From Micromonospora coerulea (GTDB taxonomy: Bacteria > Actinomycetota > Actinomycetes > Mycobacteriales > Micromonosporaceae): a stretch of 64,000 nt of DNA. Both the position numbers and the translations under genes were made by a program. The DNA lies in assembly GCF_016598485.1 (NCBI RefSeq), contig NZ_JAEMUW010000009.1, forward strand, positions 157,985 to 221,984. The letters are read 5' to 3'. The notes under the pieces were generated by a model that was not told the DNA's origin, ran no database searches, and saw only the letters and a program-made list of their open reading frames with translations. Within the stretch, counting starts at the first letter, position 1; each line of letters starts with the position of its first letter. Below, piece by piece: positions 34,922 through 44,681 of the stretch.

Positions 34922-35877
34922 TGGCGGGGCCCACGGGTGACGCCGCCCGGATCGCGGTCGTGGGCAGCGCCAACCTCGACCTCGTGGTGACCACGCCGCA
35001 GCTGCCTCGGCCGGGCGAGACGGTGCTCGGTGAGGGTTTCGCCACGGTGCCCGGTGGCAAAGGCGCCAACCAGGCCGTCGCGGCGGCGCGGGCAGGCGCG
35101 GCCTGTGCCTTCATCGGCGCGGTGGGGCAGGACGACTTCGGCCGGGTGCTGCGGGACAGGCTCGCCGGCGCCGGGGTGGACGTCCGCGGGCTGCGGGAGG
35201 TGCCGGGCCCGTCCGGGGTGGCGCTCATCGCGGTGGACGGGACAGCGGAGAACTTCATCGTGGTGGCGCCGGGCGCCAACGGGGAACTGTCCGAGCTGGA
35301 CGACGCCGACCAGGGGACAATCGCCGCGGCGGACGTACTCCTGGCACAGCTGGAGGTGCCGCTGCCCGCCGTCTTCCGCGCGGGGGGCTGGGCCCGGGCG
35401 GCCGGTACCACGGTGGTGCTGAACGCCGCGCCCGCCCGCCCGCTTCCCGCGGAGCTGCTCGACCTGGTCGACGTGCTGGTGGTCAACGAGCACGAGGCGG
35501 CGGTGGTTGCCGGCGTGCCCGGCGGTGACCCGGCCCCGCTGCTCGACGCGCTGCTGTCCCTGGTGCCCCGGGTCGTAATGACGCTCGGGGCGCGCGGGGC
35601 GGCGTACGCCGACCGACAGGGCGTGCGGCTGGAGGTCCCGGCGCCCCGGATCGACGCGGTGGACACCACCGGGGCCGGGGACGCGTTCACCGGCGCGCTG
35701 GCCGTGGCCTGGGCGGAACGGCGCGAGCCGGACTCCGCTGACGAGGTGACCGCGGCGCTGCGTTGGGCGTGTGCCGCCGGTGCGGCCTGCGCCCAGCGGC
35801 CTGGTGCCTCCACCGCCCTGCCCGACCGGGCCGAGATCGACGCCCTGTACAGAACGACCTACGGAATGTCGGCATGA
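34921..35877 (+). CDS. Ribokinase-like PfkB sugar kinase
   Basis: The 318-residue protein is a PfkB kinase with the ribokinase pattern: [10 protein letters not shown], the sugar loop [18 protein letters not shown] at 44-61, and [11 protein letters not shown] at 248-258, where Asp254 is the base. Ribokinase makes ribose 5-phosphate from ribose and ATP. Its place after two ribosylglycohydrolases suggests it captures the released ribose or a related pentose. The start overlaps the preceding stop by one base. Confidence 0.88.
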   Translation: MAGPTGDAARIAVVGSANLDLVVTTPQLPRPGETVLGEGFATVPGGKGANQAVAAARAGAACAFIGAVGQDDFGRVLRDRLAGAGVDVRGLREVPGPSGVALIAVDGTAENFIVVAPGANGELSELDDADQGTIAAADVLLAQLEVPLPAVFRAGGWARAAGTTVVLNAAPARPLPAELLDLVDVLVVNEHEAAVVAGVPGGDPAPLLDALLSLVPRVVMTLGARGAAYADRQGVRLEVPAPRIDAVDTTGAGDAFTGALAVAWAERREPDSADEVTAALRWACAAGAACAQRPGASTALPDRAEIDALYRTTYGMSA

Positions 35878-37820
35878 GCTTCAACCCGTACGTGCCGCGG
35901 CCGATCGACCGGCCGACCGACGTGCCGCTCGGCGCGCGCGTCGACCTGACGAGCCTGGACGAGGCGAAGATCTTCGCCGCCCCGGACGACCCGGCCGACT
36001 GGCCCGCCTGGCGCGAGCAGCTCGCCCGGTGGCGGGCCGACGCCCGCGCCCGCCTCGCCTACACCGGCAGCCACTACGACGAGATCACCGGCGACTGCTT
36101 CACCGTCTGCCTGGCCTGGTTGTGGGACGAGACCCTCTACGACCACGACCGGGGCGTGTTCACGGTGGAGGAGTTCCTGCAGGCCGCGCGCCGCGACTTC
36201 GGCGGCTTCGACGGGGTCGTCCTCTGGCACGCGTACCCGGTGATCGGGCTGGACGAGCGCAACCAGTTCGACTGGTACCGGGACGTCCCCGAGCTGCCCG
36301 AGGTGGTGCGCCGCTTCCAGGCCGCCGGGGTGCGGGTGTTCGTCGACTACAACCCCTGGGACACCGGCACGAGGCGCGAGCCCGGCGCCGACGCCGAGGA
36401 GGTGGGCGCGCTCGCCGCCACCCTGGGCGTCGACGGTGTCTTCCTGGACACCCTCAAGGAGGGCGCCGGCGAGCTGCGCAAGGCCCTCGACGCCGTCCGC
36501 CCCGGCCTCGTCCTCGAAGGGGAGAGCCGGGTGCCGCTGGCGCGCATCGAGGATCACGCCATGTCCTGGGCGCAGTGGTTCGCCGACTCCGAGGTGCCCG
36601 GCGTGCTGCGGGCCAAGTGGTTCGAGCGGCGGCACATCCTGCACCACACCCGCCGCTGGCACCGCAGCCACCTCGACGAGCTGCACTCCGCCTGGCTCAA
36701 CGGCTGCGGGGTGCTGGTCTGGGAGAGCGTCTTCGGCGTCTGGGTCGGCTGGAACGACCGGGACAAGGCGGTGCTGCGGGCCATGCGGCGGGTGCAGGCC
36801 AGCCACGCCGCCTGGCTGCGGGCCGAGGACTGGGTCCCGCTCGCCGATCATGCCGGCTCCGGCCCGGTGTACGCCTCCCGCTGGACGCACGATGACCAGC
36901 CACTCTGGACGGTGGTCAACCGGGGCGACGACCACGACGGACCCTGGCTGCTCACCGATCCCCGTCCCGGGCGCTTCGTCGACCTGGTCACCGGCGCCGA
37001 GCTGACCGTCACCGGGACCGCCGACGGCCGGGTCGCCGTCGGTGGACCGCTGCCGGCCGGCGCCATCGCCGCCGTGGTCGCCACGGACGGCCCCGGCGAG
37101 CGGCACGAGCCGCCGGTCGGTGACCCGTCCTTCCCGGCCCGCGCCGCCGTACGTGCCCGGGTCCCGTGGGCGCCGCTCGCCGCCCTGCCCGACGGCATGG
37201 TCGTCGTGGACGGCGGCCGGCACGAGCTGACCGTCCGCCACCGGGTTCGCGAGACCGGCCTGTACGGCGAGGCGCCCTACGTCGACGAGTGGAAGCCGCT
37301 GCCGCCGCGGCTGCACCACACCGGCACCCTGCGCCGCCCGGTCCGGCTGGGCCGCTTCGCCATCGACACCCACGAGGTCACCCACGGCCAGTACGCCGGG
37401 TTCCTCGCCGCCACCGGCTACCGGCCGGTCCGACCGGAACGGTTCACCGCCGGCCAGGGGCCCGCGGACGCCCCGGTCACCGGCGTCGACCTCGCCGACG
37501 CCCGCGCGTACGCCGACTGGGCCGGGCTGCGGCTGCCCACCGAGGACGAGTGGCAGGTGGCCGCCGAGGCGGGACTGCTGACCCGGCGGGATCCCCTGGT
37601 GTGGAACCTGACCGAGAGCGAACACTCCGACGGCCGGACCCGGTTCGTCATCCTGAAGGGTGGCTGCGCGTACCGGGCGGAGGGTTCGGACTGGTACCTC
37701 GACGGCGGCCCACAGCCGCCCGAGGTGTCGGTGAAGCTGCTGCTGACCGGCGCCGGGCTGACCCGTTCCGCCTCGATCGGCTTCCGCTGTGCGGCGGACC
37801 TGCCGGGGGAGGGCCGGTGA
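35874..37820 (+). CDS. Glycosidase-like TIM barrel fused to a SUMF1/FGE-like domain
   Basis: This 648-residue protein has an N-terminal half with a TIM-barrel-like pattern ([11 protein letters not shown] at 156-166, [10 protein letters not shown] at 188-197, [10 protein letters not shown] at 212-221), then a beta-rich link at 330-450, and a SUMF1/FGE-like domain from about 485 to 645 ([49 protein letters not shown]). The FGE cysteine pair is not kept: only Cys598 is near that site. It is therefore probably a sugar-active enzyme with a SUMF1 accessory module and not a sulfatase activator. No signal peptide. Confidence 0.7.
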   Translation: MSFNPYVPRPIDRPTDVPLGARVDLTSLDEAKIFAAPDDPADWPAWREQLARWRADARARLAYTGSHYDEITGDCFTVCLAWLWDETLYDHDRGVFTVEEFLQAARRDFGGFDGVVLWHAYPVIGLDERNQFDWYRDVPELPEVVRRFQAAGVRVFVDYNPWDTGTRREPGADAEEVGALAATLGVDGVFLDTLKEGAGELRKALDAVRPGLVLEGESRVPLARIEDHAMSWAQWFADSEVPGVLRAKWFERRHILHHTRRWHRSHLDELHSAWLNGCGVLVWESVFGVWVGWNDRDKAVLRAMRRVQASHAAWLRAEDWVPLADHAGSGPVYASRWTHDDQPLWTVVNRGDDHDGPWLLTDPRPGRFVDLVTGAELTVTGTADGRVAVGGPLPAGAIAAVVATDGPGERHEPPVGDPSFPARAAVRARVPWAPLAALPDGMVVVDGGRHELTVRHRVRETGLYGEAPYVDEWKPLPPRLHHTGTLRRPVRLGRFAIDTHEVTHGQYAGFLAATGYRPVRPERFTAGQGPADAPVTGVDLADARAYADWAGLRLPTEDEWQVAAEAGLLTRRDPLVWNLTESEHSDGRTRFVILKGGCAYRAEGSDWYLDGGPQPPEVSVKLLLTGAGLTRSASIGFRCAADLPGEGR

Positions 37821-39004
37821 CCGCACCACTGCACGGGATCAAGGTCGTCGACCTGGCGACCCTCTTCGCCGGCCCGCTCGCCGCCGCGTTCCTCGGCGAC
37901 TTCGGCGCCGACGTGATCAAGGTCGAGCACCCGGCCAAGCCCGACCCATCGCGCGGGCACGGTCCCGCGAAGGACGGCGTCGGCCTGTGGTGGAAGGTGC
38001 TCGGCCGCAACAAGCGGACCGTGACCTGCAACCTCTCCGACCCGGACGGTGCGGAGCTGCTGCGCCGGCTGCTGGCCGACGCCGACGTGCTGGTGGAGAA
38101 CTTCCGCCCCGGCACCCTGGAACGCTGGGGCCTCGGGCCGGCCGAGCTGCACGCGGTCAACCCCCGTCTGGTGATCGCCCGGATCAGCGGCTTCGGCCAG
38201 GTCGGCCCGTACGCACCGCGACCCGGCTTCGGCACCCTGGCCGAGGCGATGAGCGGCTTCGCCGCCGCCACCGGCGAACCGGACGGGCCGCCCACCCTGC
38301 CCCCGTTCGGGCTGGCCGACTCGGTCACCGCGCTCGCCGCCGCGTACGCGGTCATGCTGGCCCTGCGCGGCCGGGACCTCACCGGCCAGGGCCAGGTCGT
38401 CGACCTGGCCATCATCGAGCCCATCATGGCCATGCTCGGCCCGCAGATCACCTGGTACGACCAGCTCGGCTACGTCCAGCCCCGGCTGGGCAACCGATCC
38501 AACAACAACGCGCCCCGCAACACCTACCGGTGCGCCGACGGGCGGTGGGTGGCGGTCTCGACCAGCGCGCAGAGCATCGCCGAACGGGTGCTACGGCTGG
38601 TGGGCCGCCCCGAGCTGATCGACGAGCCGTGGTTCGCCACCGGCAGCGGCCGGGCCGCGCACGCCGACGAGCTCGACGCCGCGGTCGGCGCCTGGGTGGC
38701 GCAGCGCGACCGGGACGAGGTGGTGGCCGCGTTCGAGGCGGCCCAGGCGGCCGTCGCCCCCGTCTACGACGTCCGCGACATCGTCGCCGACCCGCAGTAC
38801 GCGGCCCTGGGCACCGTGGTCACCGTGCCCGACGAGGAACTCGGCGAGGTGCGGATGCAGAACGTGCCGTTCCGCATGTCGGCCAGCCCGGGGGAGATCC
38901 GGCACGCCGGCCGCCGGCACGGCCAGGACACCGACGAGGTCTTCCGGGCGCTCGGCATGACCGACGACGAGCTGACCGCGCTGCGCGAGCGGGGGGTCAT
39001 CTGA
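37817..39004 (+). CDS. Class III CoA-transferase of the riboside operon
   Basis: The 395-residue protein starts with a GTG at 37817 that overlaps the preceding stop. It has [36 protein letters not shown], and the catalytic-Asp region GLADSVTAL with Asp168. It differs from the paralogue at 8508. It would load CoA on an organic acid, probably from succinyl-CoA or acetyl-CoA. The lyase downstream makes hydroxyacids of the citramalate or malate type a reasonable guess; this is inference. Confidence 0.88.
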   Translation: MTAPLHGIKVVDLATLFAGPLAAAFLGDFGADVIKVEHPAKPDPSRGHGPAKDGVGLWWKVLGRNKRTVTCNLSDPDGAELLRRLLADADVLVENFRPGTLERWGLGPAELHAVNPRLVIARISGFGQVGPYAPRPGFGTLAEAMSGFAAATGEPDGPPTLPPFGLADSVTALAAAYAVMLALRGRDLTGQGQVVDLAIIEPIMAMLGPQITWYDQLGYVQPRLGNRSNNNAPRNTYRCADGRWVAVSTSAQSIAERVLRLVGRPELIDEPWFATGSGRAAHADELDAAVGAWVAQRDRDEVVAAFEAAQAAVAPVYDVRDIVADPQYAALGTVVTVPDEELGEVRMQNVPFRMSASPGEIRHAGRRHGQDTDEVFRALGMTDDELTALRERGVI

Positions 39005-39825
39005 TGCTGCTCACCTGGCTGTACGTGCCCGGTGACCGGCCCGACCGGTTCGCCAAGGCGGTCGCCTCGGGCGCCGACGCGGTCATCCTCGACCTTGAGG
39101 ACGCCGTCGCCGCCGGCCGCAAGGCGTACGCCCGGGCCGCCGTCGCCGAATTCCTGGCCGCGCCGCAGCCGGCGCCGGTCCAGGTCCGGGTCAACGAGCT
39201 GACCGGCCCGGACGTCGAGGACGACCTGGCCGCCGTGTCGGCCGCGCCCGGGCTGGCCGGGCTGCGCCTGCCCAAGGTGGAGTCCCCGGCGACCGTCGTC
39301 GCGCTCGCCGCCCGCACCGGCGCCCCGCTGCACCCGCTGATCGAGTCCGCCGTCGGGCTGGAGGCCGCGTACGACATCGCCGCCGCCCACCCGGCGGTGG
39401 CCTCCCTCGGCCTGGGGGAGGCGGACCTGCGCTCCGACCTCGGGGTCACCGCCGACGACGGCCTGCTCTGGGCGCGCGGCCGGGTCGTCGTCGCGGCCCG
39501 CGCGGCCGGCCTGCCGCCACCGGCGATGTCGGTGTACGCCCACGTCGCCGACCTCGACGGGCTGGCCGCCTCCTGCGCGGTCGGCCGACGGCTCGGCTTC
39601 CTCGGCCGGGCGGCCATCCACCCGCGCCAGCTCCCGGTGATCACCGAGGCGTTCCGGCCGGCCGACCGCGAGGTGGCCCAGGCCCGGGAACTCCTCGACG
39701 CGGTCGCCGAGGCGCAGACCCGTGACTCCGGCACGGTGGTACTGCCCGACGGCCGGTTCGCCGACCGGGCGATGGTGGCCGCGGCCCGCCGCGTCGTCGA
39801 GCTGGCCGCCCGCTACGCCGCCTGA
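39004..39825 (+). CDS. CitE/HpcH-type CoA-ester lyase
   Basis: The 273-residue protein belongs to the CitE/HpcH aldolase family: LYVPGDRPDRFAKAVASGAD, VILDLEDAVA, PLIESAVGLEAAYDI, SLGLGEADLRSDLG and the late AIHPRQLPVITEAF. Related enzymes cleave malyl-CoA, citramalyl-CoA or citryl-CoA to acetyl-CoA and an oxoacid. Coupled by a one-base overlap to the CoA-transferase gene, it should cleave the acyl-CoA made there. It is the last gene of the operon. Confidence 0.88.
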   Translation: MLLTWLYVPGDRPDRFAKAVASGADAVILDLEDAVAAGRKAYARAAVAEFLAAPQPAPVQVRVNELTGPDVEDDLAAVSAAPGLAGLRLPKVESPATVVALAARTGAPLHPLIESAVGLEAAYDIAAAHPAVASLGLGEADLRSDLGVTADDGLLWARGRVVVAARAAGLPPPAMSVYAHVADLDGLAASCAVGRRLGFLGRAAIHPRQLPVITEAFRPADREVAQARELLDAVAEAQTRDSGTVVLPDGRFADRAMVAAARRVVELAARYAA

Positions 39826-39976
39826 CGGCGCACGGTCGCAAGGCGAGCAGGTCGACCAGGCGGAGCAGCGCCTGGTGTTCGCCGCCACCAGGCCCGGACT
39901 CTCCCAGCGGCCGGGTCACCGCTCCTCCTCGGGCGGGAGGGCCAGCCGGTCGCCGTGGACCAGGGCGTCGTGGATC

Positions 39977-40165
39977 CGGCGTGGCCAGCAGGCCGGCGAG
40001 TTCGATCAGGACGCCTCACCCGGCTGGCTCATCGCCGCTACCGTCGCGCTCGGACACTCCGCCTGGGCGGAGGTGGCGGCCGGCCGGATGTCCAGCGCCG
40101 AGGCGGCCGCCGCGGTACGGATCAGCATCCTGCGGGTGTACGGCGCGGAGCCGCCCACCCGGTGA
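39977..40165 (+). pseudogene. TetR-family regulator, 3' remnant
   Basis: The last 60 or so codons read as a TetR ligand-domain tail: GWLIAATVALGHSAWAEVAA then GRMSSAEAAAAVRISILRVY. The HTH is gone. The region 39826-40333 has no other gene. The upstream sequence to 39826 is degraded and cannot be assigned. Confidence 0.6.
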
Positions 40166-40333
40166 CCGACGGCGGGGCGTTCGACCCGCCGGCACGTCCC
40201 CCGGTACCGGCCCGCCCACCCGGTCGGACCGGACGTGGCCAGGTGACCGGCCGGCAGGGCGCCCGCGTACGCGGCCGGTCAGGTCCGGACGGGCACGTAG
40301 GCTGACGCCACCTACGGCACGGCTGGGAGTGGG

Positions 40334-42133
40334 ATGGGCGAGGGAGCACCACGGGTCAAGCGGCGCAGCCTGCTCGTCGCCGCCGGCGGTCTCGCCGTCG
40401 CCGGGGTCGGCGTACCGGTGGCCCTCGCCGCCTCCGCCGACCCGCCGCCTCCGCCGCCCGCGCCGGTCGGCGGTCGCCGTCCGGTCAGCATGGCGATGCA
40501 CATCCACGCCTCGTTCAGCGAGGGCATCGCCAGCTACGCCGCACACCTCGACCAGGCTCGCCGCAACGACGTCGACGTGATCTGGTGGACCGACCACGAC
40601 TTCCGGGTCGCGGCGCACGACCACCGCCGGGTGGTGCACTTCGACGGCGCGGAGGAACTGGAGGGCGGGCTCGCCTGGACCTGGCGGGCGTCCACCGAGG
40701 GCCGGCTCACCGCGTCGGGCGCCGACTTCGTCGACAGCCCGCACGGCGCCGACGACCCACCCAGGGCGCTGCGGCTGGCCGCCACCGGCGACGGCATCCT
40801 CTGGTACGCCGGCCAGGCCTGGAACTGGACGCACACCGGCAACATCTCCGACACGACTCTGCACCTCGACGTGCTGCCGGAGACCGCGGGGCCCGACGCG
40901 GCGCTGCTGGTCGAGATCGCCCTGTCACACCACCCCGCCGGCGCCGGCCGCCCCGCCGGCCAGCTCGTCCTGCGCTACCGGATCGGCGCCGGCCGGCCCG
41001 CCGGCCACGCGACCGACGGCCTGCTCGGCACCGTCGACCTGCCGGCCCCGCCCGGCCAGTGGCGGCGGCACACGCTCGTGCTGGTCGAGGACGTCCGGCG
41101 GCTCTGGCCGGAGTTGGTCGCCGGCGACAACTCCCTGCGCGGCCTGCGCCTCGGAGTGCGGGTGGACGGTTCCGCGCGGGGCAGCTTCGTCGTCGACCGG
41201 CTGGCCTTCGACCGGGCCCGCCGCGCCGGCCAGGCCGGCGAGGACCTCCGCGCGGAGGTGCTCCGCGCCTACGACGACGCGTTCCCCGGCGTCACCCACC
41301 ACCGGGCGTACGAGGTGTCGATGGTCCGACACCTCAACTGGTTCGGCGGTGACCAGACCCTGCCGGCCTTCCCGTCCCCGCCGTACCGGGACAACGACGT
41401 GGCCCGCACCGAGCGGATGATCGACTTTCTGCACGCCCACGGCGGCGTCGTGAGCTGGAACCACCCGCTCGACGTGGAGGGACGCGAGTCTCTGGCCCGA
41501 CTGATGGTGCAACGGCGCAACCTCGGCGCCGACCTGGTCGAGATCGGCCGCGCCCCGCTCGACGACCACCTCTGGGCGCTCGACGTGGCCGCCCGCAACG
41601 CCGTCTTCTTCACCGCCGTCGGCGTCACCGACGACCACGACGGCACCGACTGGCGCGCCGGGACCGAACGGCACATCACCTACGTCTGGGCGTCCTCCAC
41701 CGACCGGGACGAGCTGGTGCGGGCGCTGCGCGCCGGGCAGGCCTGGTTCACCGACCTGGCCCGCTACCGAGGCGCCCTGGACATCGAGGTCGACGGCCGT
41801 CGGGCGATGGGCGCGGTCGCCGTCACCGACGCGCCGCAGGTCACGGTACGACTGCTGGCCACCGACCTGCCGGCCGGCGCCACGCTGGAGGCGGTCGTCG
41901 GGACGGCGGACCGGGCCGGCGTCGGCGACCTGACCCCGGCCACCCGGACCACCCGGATCGCCGCCCGGCAGCTCCGCCAGGACCGGTACGACCTGACCGT
42001 CTTTCCGGGCGTCGGCGCCTACGTCCGCACCCAGGTCAGGGGGAAGGACGGGACCCTGTTGGGGGTGAGCAACCCGGCCTGGTTCCTTCCGGGCAGCCAG
42101 CGGCCTGACGTCCCACCCGCCCGTAGGTTCTGA
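40334..42133 (+). CDS. Tat-exported PHP-type metal phosphoesterase
   Basis: The 599-residue protein has a Tat-type signal (K-R-R-S-L-L-V, then VAAGGLAVAGVGVPVALAA) and a PHP-domain core: MAMHIHASFSEG with the H-x-H at 56-58, VIWWTDHDF near 83-91, VVSWNHPLD and VGVTDDHDGTDW. A long beta-rich insertion lies between about 130 and 290. PHP proteins hydrolyse phosphoesters with two or three metals. The target outside the cell is unknown. GGGAGTGGG precedes the ATG at 40334. Confidence 0.8.
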   Translation: MGEGAPRVKRRSLLVAAGGLAVAGVGVPVALAASADPPPPPPAPVGGRRPVSMAMHIHASFSEGIASYAAHLDQARRNDVDVIWWTDHDFRVAAHDHRRVVHFDGAEELEGGLAWTWRASTEGRLTASGADFVDSPHGADDPPRALRLAATGDGILWYAGQAWNWTHTGNISDTTLHLDVLPETAGPDAALLVEIALSHHPAGAGRPAGQLVLRYRIGAGRPAGHATDGLLGTVDLPAPPGQWRRHTLVLVEDVRRLWPELVAGDNSLRGLRLGVRVDGSARGSFVVDRLAFDRARRAGQAGEDLRAEVLRAYDDAFPGVTHHRAYEVSMVRHLNWFGGDQTLPAFPSPPYRDNDVARTERMIDFLHAHGGVVSWNHPLDVEGRESLARLMVQRRNLGADLVEIGRAPLDDHLWALDVAARNAVFFTAVGVTDDHDGTDWRAGTERHITYVWASSTDRDELVRALRAGQAWFTDLARYRGALDIEVDGRRAMGAVAVTDAPQVTVRLLATDLPAGATLEAVVGTADRAGVGDLTPATRTTRIAARQLRQDRYDLTVFPGVGAYVRTQVRGKDGTLLGVSNPAWFLPGSQRPDVPPARRF

Positions 42134-42251
42134 CGCGGGTCTCGGCGACGGGTGACGCCCGTCCGCCGCCCGGCCCGCAGCAGGTGTGAGCGGCGGGGGA
42201 ACGGGTAGGCGCGGCGCCGGGAGGCGGGCGCCTCCGGGATCGAGGGGGACC

Positions 42252-43190
42252 ATGGGAGCCGCCGTCGTCGCGCTGGTCATCATCGTCGCGATCGTGGTGC
42301 TCGTGCTGTCGCTGAGCGTGCGGCTGGTGCAGCAGTACCAGTGCGGCGTCGTGTTCCGCTTCGGCCGGGTGCTCGAGCGCATCCGGCAGCCCGGTTTCCA
42401 TCTGATCATCCCGGTGGCCGACCGGATGGTCCGGGTCAGCATGCAGACCACGGTGATCGGCGTGCCCGCGCAGGGCGTCATCACCCGGGACAACGTCACG
42501 CTGACCGTCGACGCGGTCGTCTACTACCGGGTGGTCGACCCGGTGAAGGTGCTGGTCAACGTGCGGGACTACCCGTCGGCGGTGCTCCAGGTCGCGCAGA
42601 CCGCGCTGCGGTCGGTGATCGGCAAGGCCGACCTCGACACCCTGCTCCGGGACCGGGACCGGATCAATGCCGAGCTGAAGGCGGTCATCGACGCGCCGAC
42701 CGAGAAGCCGTGGGGGCTGCTCATCGAGCGGGTCGAGGTCAAGGACGTGTCGCTGCCCGAGGGGATGAAGCGGTCGATGTCCCGGCAGGCCGAGGCGGAG
42801 CGGGAACGGCGCGCGCGGGTGATCGCCGCCGACGGTGAGTTCCAGGCGTCCCGCCGGCTCGCGGACGCGTCCCGGGCGATGGCGGACACGCCGGGGGCGT
42901 ACCAGCTGCGGCTGCTGCAGACGGTGGTGGACGTGGCGGCGGAGAAGAACAGCACCCTGGTCATGCCGTTCCCGGTCGAGCTGCTGCGCTTCTTCGACGA
43001 GGTGGCCCGCGGTTCGCGGGAGGCGGCGCCGTCCGCCGGCCGCGGCGGGAGCCGGGAACCGCAGGTGTCCGGCGGGCAGCACCCTGCGGAGCAGGCGACG
43101 CCGGCCGGGCCGGTGCTCGGCCCGGTCACCGAGAACGTCGCCGCCGCCGCGGCCGACGGCGACGGGCGCCGGGGCACAACCACCGGTTGA
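42252..43190 (+). CDS. SPFH/band-7 (stomatin/slipin-like) membrane protein
   Basis: The 312-residue protein has one N-terminal membrane helix (GAAVVALVIIVAIVVLVLSL) and a band-7 domain (YQCGVVFRFGRVLERIRQPG, PAQGVITRDNVTLTVDAVVY, IEVKD-like VEVKDVSLPEGMKRSMSRQA). Proteins of this type form oligomers in the membrane and organise or protect other membrane proteins. The Pro/Ala/Gly-rich tail of about 50 residues is not conserved. No partner protease gene (NfeD) is next to it. GAGGGGGA precedes the ATG. Confidence 0.9.
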   Translation: MGAAVVALVIIVAIVVLVLSLSVRLVQQYQCGVVFRFGRVLERIRQPGFHLIIPVADRMVRVSMQTTVIGVPAQGVITRDNVTLTVDAVVYYRVVDPVKVLVNVRDYPSAVLQVAQTALRSVIGKADLDTLLRDRDRINAELKAVIDAPTEKPWGLLIERVEVKDVSLPEGMKRSMSRQAEAERERRARVIAADGEFQASRRLADASRAMADTPGAYQLRLLQTVVDVAAEKNSTLVMPFPVELLRFFDEVARGSREAAPSAGRGGSREPQVSGGQHPAEQATPAGPVLGPVTENVAAAAADGDGRRGTTTG

Positions 43191-43201
43191 CGGGACAGCG
43201 T

Positions 43202-43222
43202 ATATACCAGCTGTCTGTATAT
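43202..43222 (+). promoter_or_regulatory. PadR operator/promoter candidate
   Basis: ATATAC and GTATAT are inverted about a 9-base spacer and end 10 bases before the ATG of the padR gene at 43233. The AT-rich arms stand out in this GC-rich DNA and could also act as a -10 box. PadR proteins often bind ATAC/GTAT-type repeats over their own promoter. Confidence 0.5.
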
Positions 43223-43232
43223 GCTGCCGTGC

Positions 43233-43580
43233 ATGACAGACAGTCCGCTCCGGGAACCGACGTTCCTGGTCCTCACCGCGCTGGCCGAGACACCCCGGCA
43301 CGGGTACGCCGTCATCGAGGACGTCCTGCGCATCTCCGACGGCCGCGTCCGGCTGCGCGCCGGCACCCTCTACGCCGTGCTGGACCGGCTCCGCGCCGAC
43401 GGCCTGATCGAGGTCGAGCGGGAGGTGGTGGTGCAGTCCCGGCTGCGCCGCTACTACCGGCTGACCGCGCTGGGCGCGACCCGGCTCGCCGCCGAGGCCG
43501 CCCGGCTGCGCCGCAACGCCGACGCCGCCGGCGCCCGCCTGCGCCGCGCCGGCCTGCTGCCCGAGGGGGGAGCGGCGTGA
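43233..43580 (+). CDS. PadR-family transcriptional regulator
   Basis: The 115-residue protein is a compact PadR regulator: PTFLVLTALAETPRHGYAVI, DGRVRLRAGTLYAVLDRLRA for the wing, and YYRLTALGATRLAAEAARLR in the C-terminal helix. It is the small (subfamily 2) type. The 3' end overlaps the next gene by 4 bp, so it is cotranscribed with the membrane protein and should control this pair. An operator-like inverted repeat stands at 43202-43222. Confidence 0.9.
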   Translation: MTDSPLREPTFLVLTALAETPRHGYAVIEDVLRISDGRVRLRAGTLYAVLDRLRADGLIEVEREVVVQSRLRRYYRLTALGATRLAAEAARLRRNADAAGARLRRAGLLPEGGAA

Positions 43581-44658
43581 GTGACGAGGAGCTGGAGCGC
43601 CGCTACCGCCGGTTGCTCACCGTCTACCCCTGGGAACACCGCCGGGCGTACGAGGAGGAGATGCTCGCCGTCCTCCTCGCCGACGCCAGGCCCGGGCAGC
43701 GCCGGCCGAGGGTCGCGGACACGGCCAACCTGATCGGCGCCGGCCTGCGGGCCCGGCTGCGGGTGAGCGCACGGGGGTTCACCGAGCCGGCCTGGGCCGA
43801 CGCCGCCGCGGTGACGGGCCTGCTCGTGGTGCTGGCCCTGTTCGCCCTCGCCGCCAAGCCGCTGGTCGACCAGCTGGTGCCCGACCCGTCCCTGCCGACT
43901 CCGCTCCGATCGACCGGACCCGACCTGGTCGACTGGGCACGGGTGGCCGGCTGGGCCGGGGTCGCCGTCGCCGCACTGGTCGGGCTGCGGCGGGCCGCCG
44001 CCGGGCTCGCCTGGGCGGCAGTCGCCGCCTGGGCGGTGCTGGTAGGGCCGCAGACCGCCGCCAACCCGGGGTACGTGGTGGACACCCTGCCCCGTTCGCC
44101 CTCGCCCTTGTGGCGGCCGCCGCCCTCACCGTTCCGGCGCCGCGGCGTCGGGCGATGGCGGTGCTGGGGGTGCGCCGGCTGGTGGCAGTCGTGCTGGCGG
44201 CGCTGGCGGTGGTCTCGGTCCTGGAGACCGCCCGGCTGGCCGCGCCGTCGTTCGCGGAACACAGCTCCGGTGACAGCTACACCTTTTACGTCCTGTACGA
44301 CCTGGAGGCCAGCAGCGAGTTGCTGATCTGGCTCTATGTCGCCGGGCTCGCCGTCTCCGCGCTGGTGGTCCTGGTCAGCCTGGCGGGCCTCGCTCCGGAG
44401 ATTCGGCGGCGGGTCGCCGTCATGCTCGCGCCGGTCGCCGCGCTGGCCCTGGTGATCGACACCGCGCTGGCCGGCTGGGCGGTCTCCATCGTGCAGATGG
44501 GGCACGCCATTCCGCTCGTACCGGCGCAGTGGGCGATGCTGGTGCTGGCGCCGGTCGTGACGTTCCTCGCCGGCGTGCTGCTGGTCCGCCGCCGCGAGGA
44601 GACGCTGCGGATGGTCGCCCTCGGCCGCGACGCCGACCGGGAGCGGCCCGTCGCCTGA
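43577..44658 (+). pseudogene. Membrane protein partner of PadR, one frameshift
   Basis: The gene starts with the GTG at 43577 (VSDEELERRYRRLLTVYPWE, a feature of many PadR-partner proteins), and runs to about 44088. There the frame shifts: the frame with the plausible continuation (FALALVAAAALTVPAPRRRA and four more hydrophobic helices ending in VVTFLAGVLLVRRREET) is offset by one base. Adding one base in the run near 44088-44092 would restore 360 or so residues. It is either a real mutation or a sequencing error. Confidence 0.75.
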
Positions 44659-44681
44659 GCCGGCCGCCGGTGGTCCCGGGC

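Noticed and set aside
37817..39825. A separate operon for itaconate or citramalate degradation
   Set aside because: The two genes overlap with the preceding gene by 4 and 1 bp and have no own promoter. I treat them as part of the ribosylglycohydrolase operon, and the exact acid remains unnamed.
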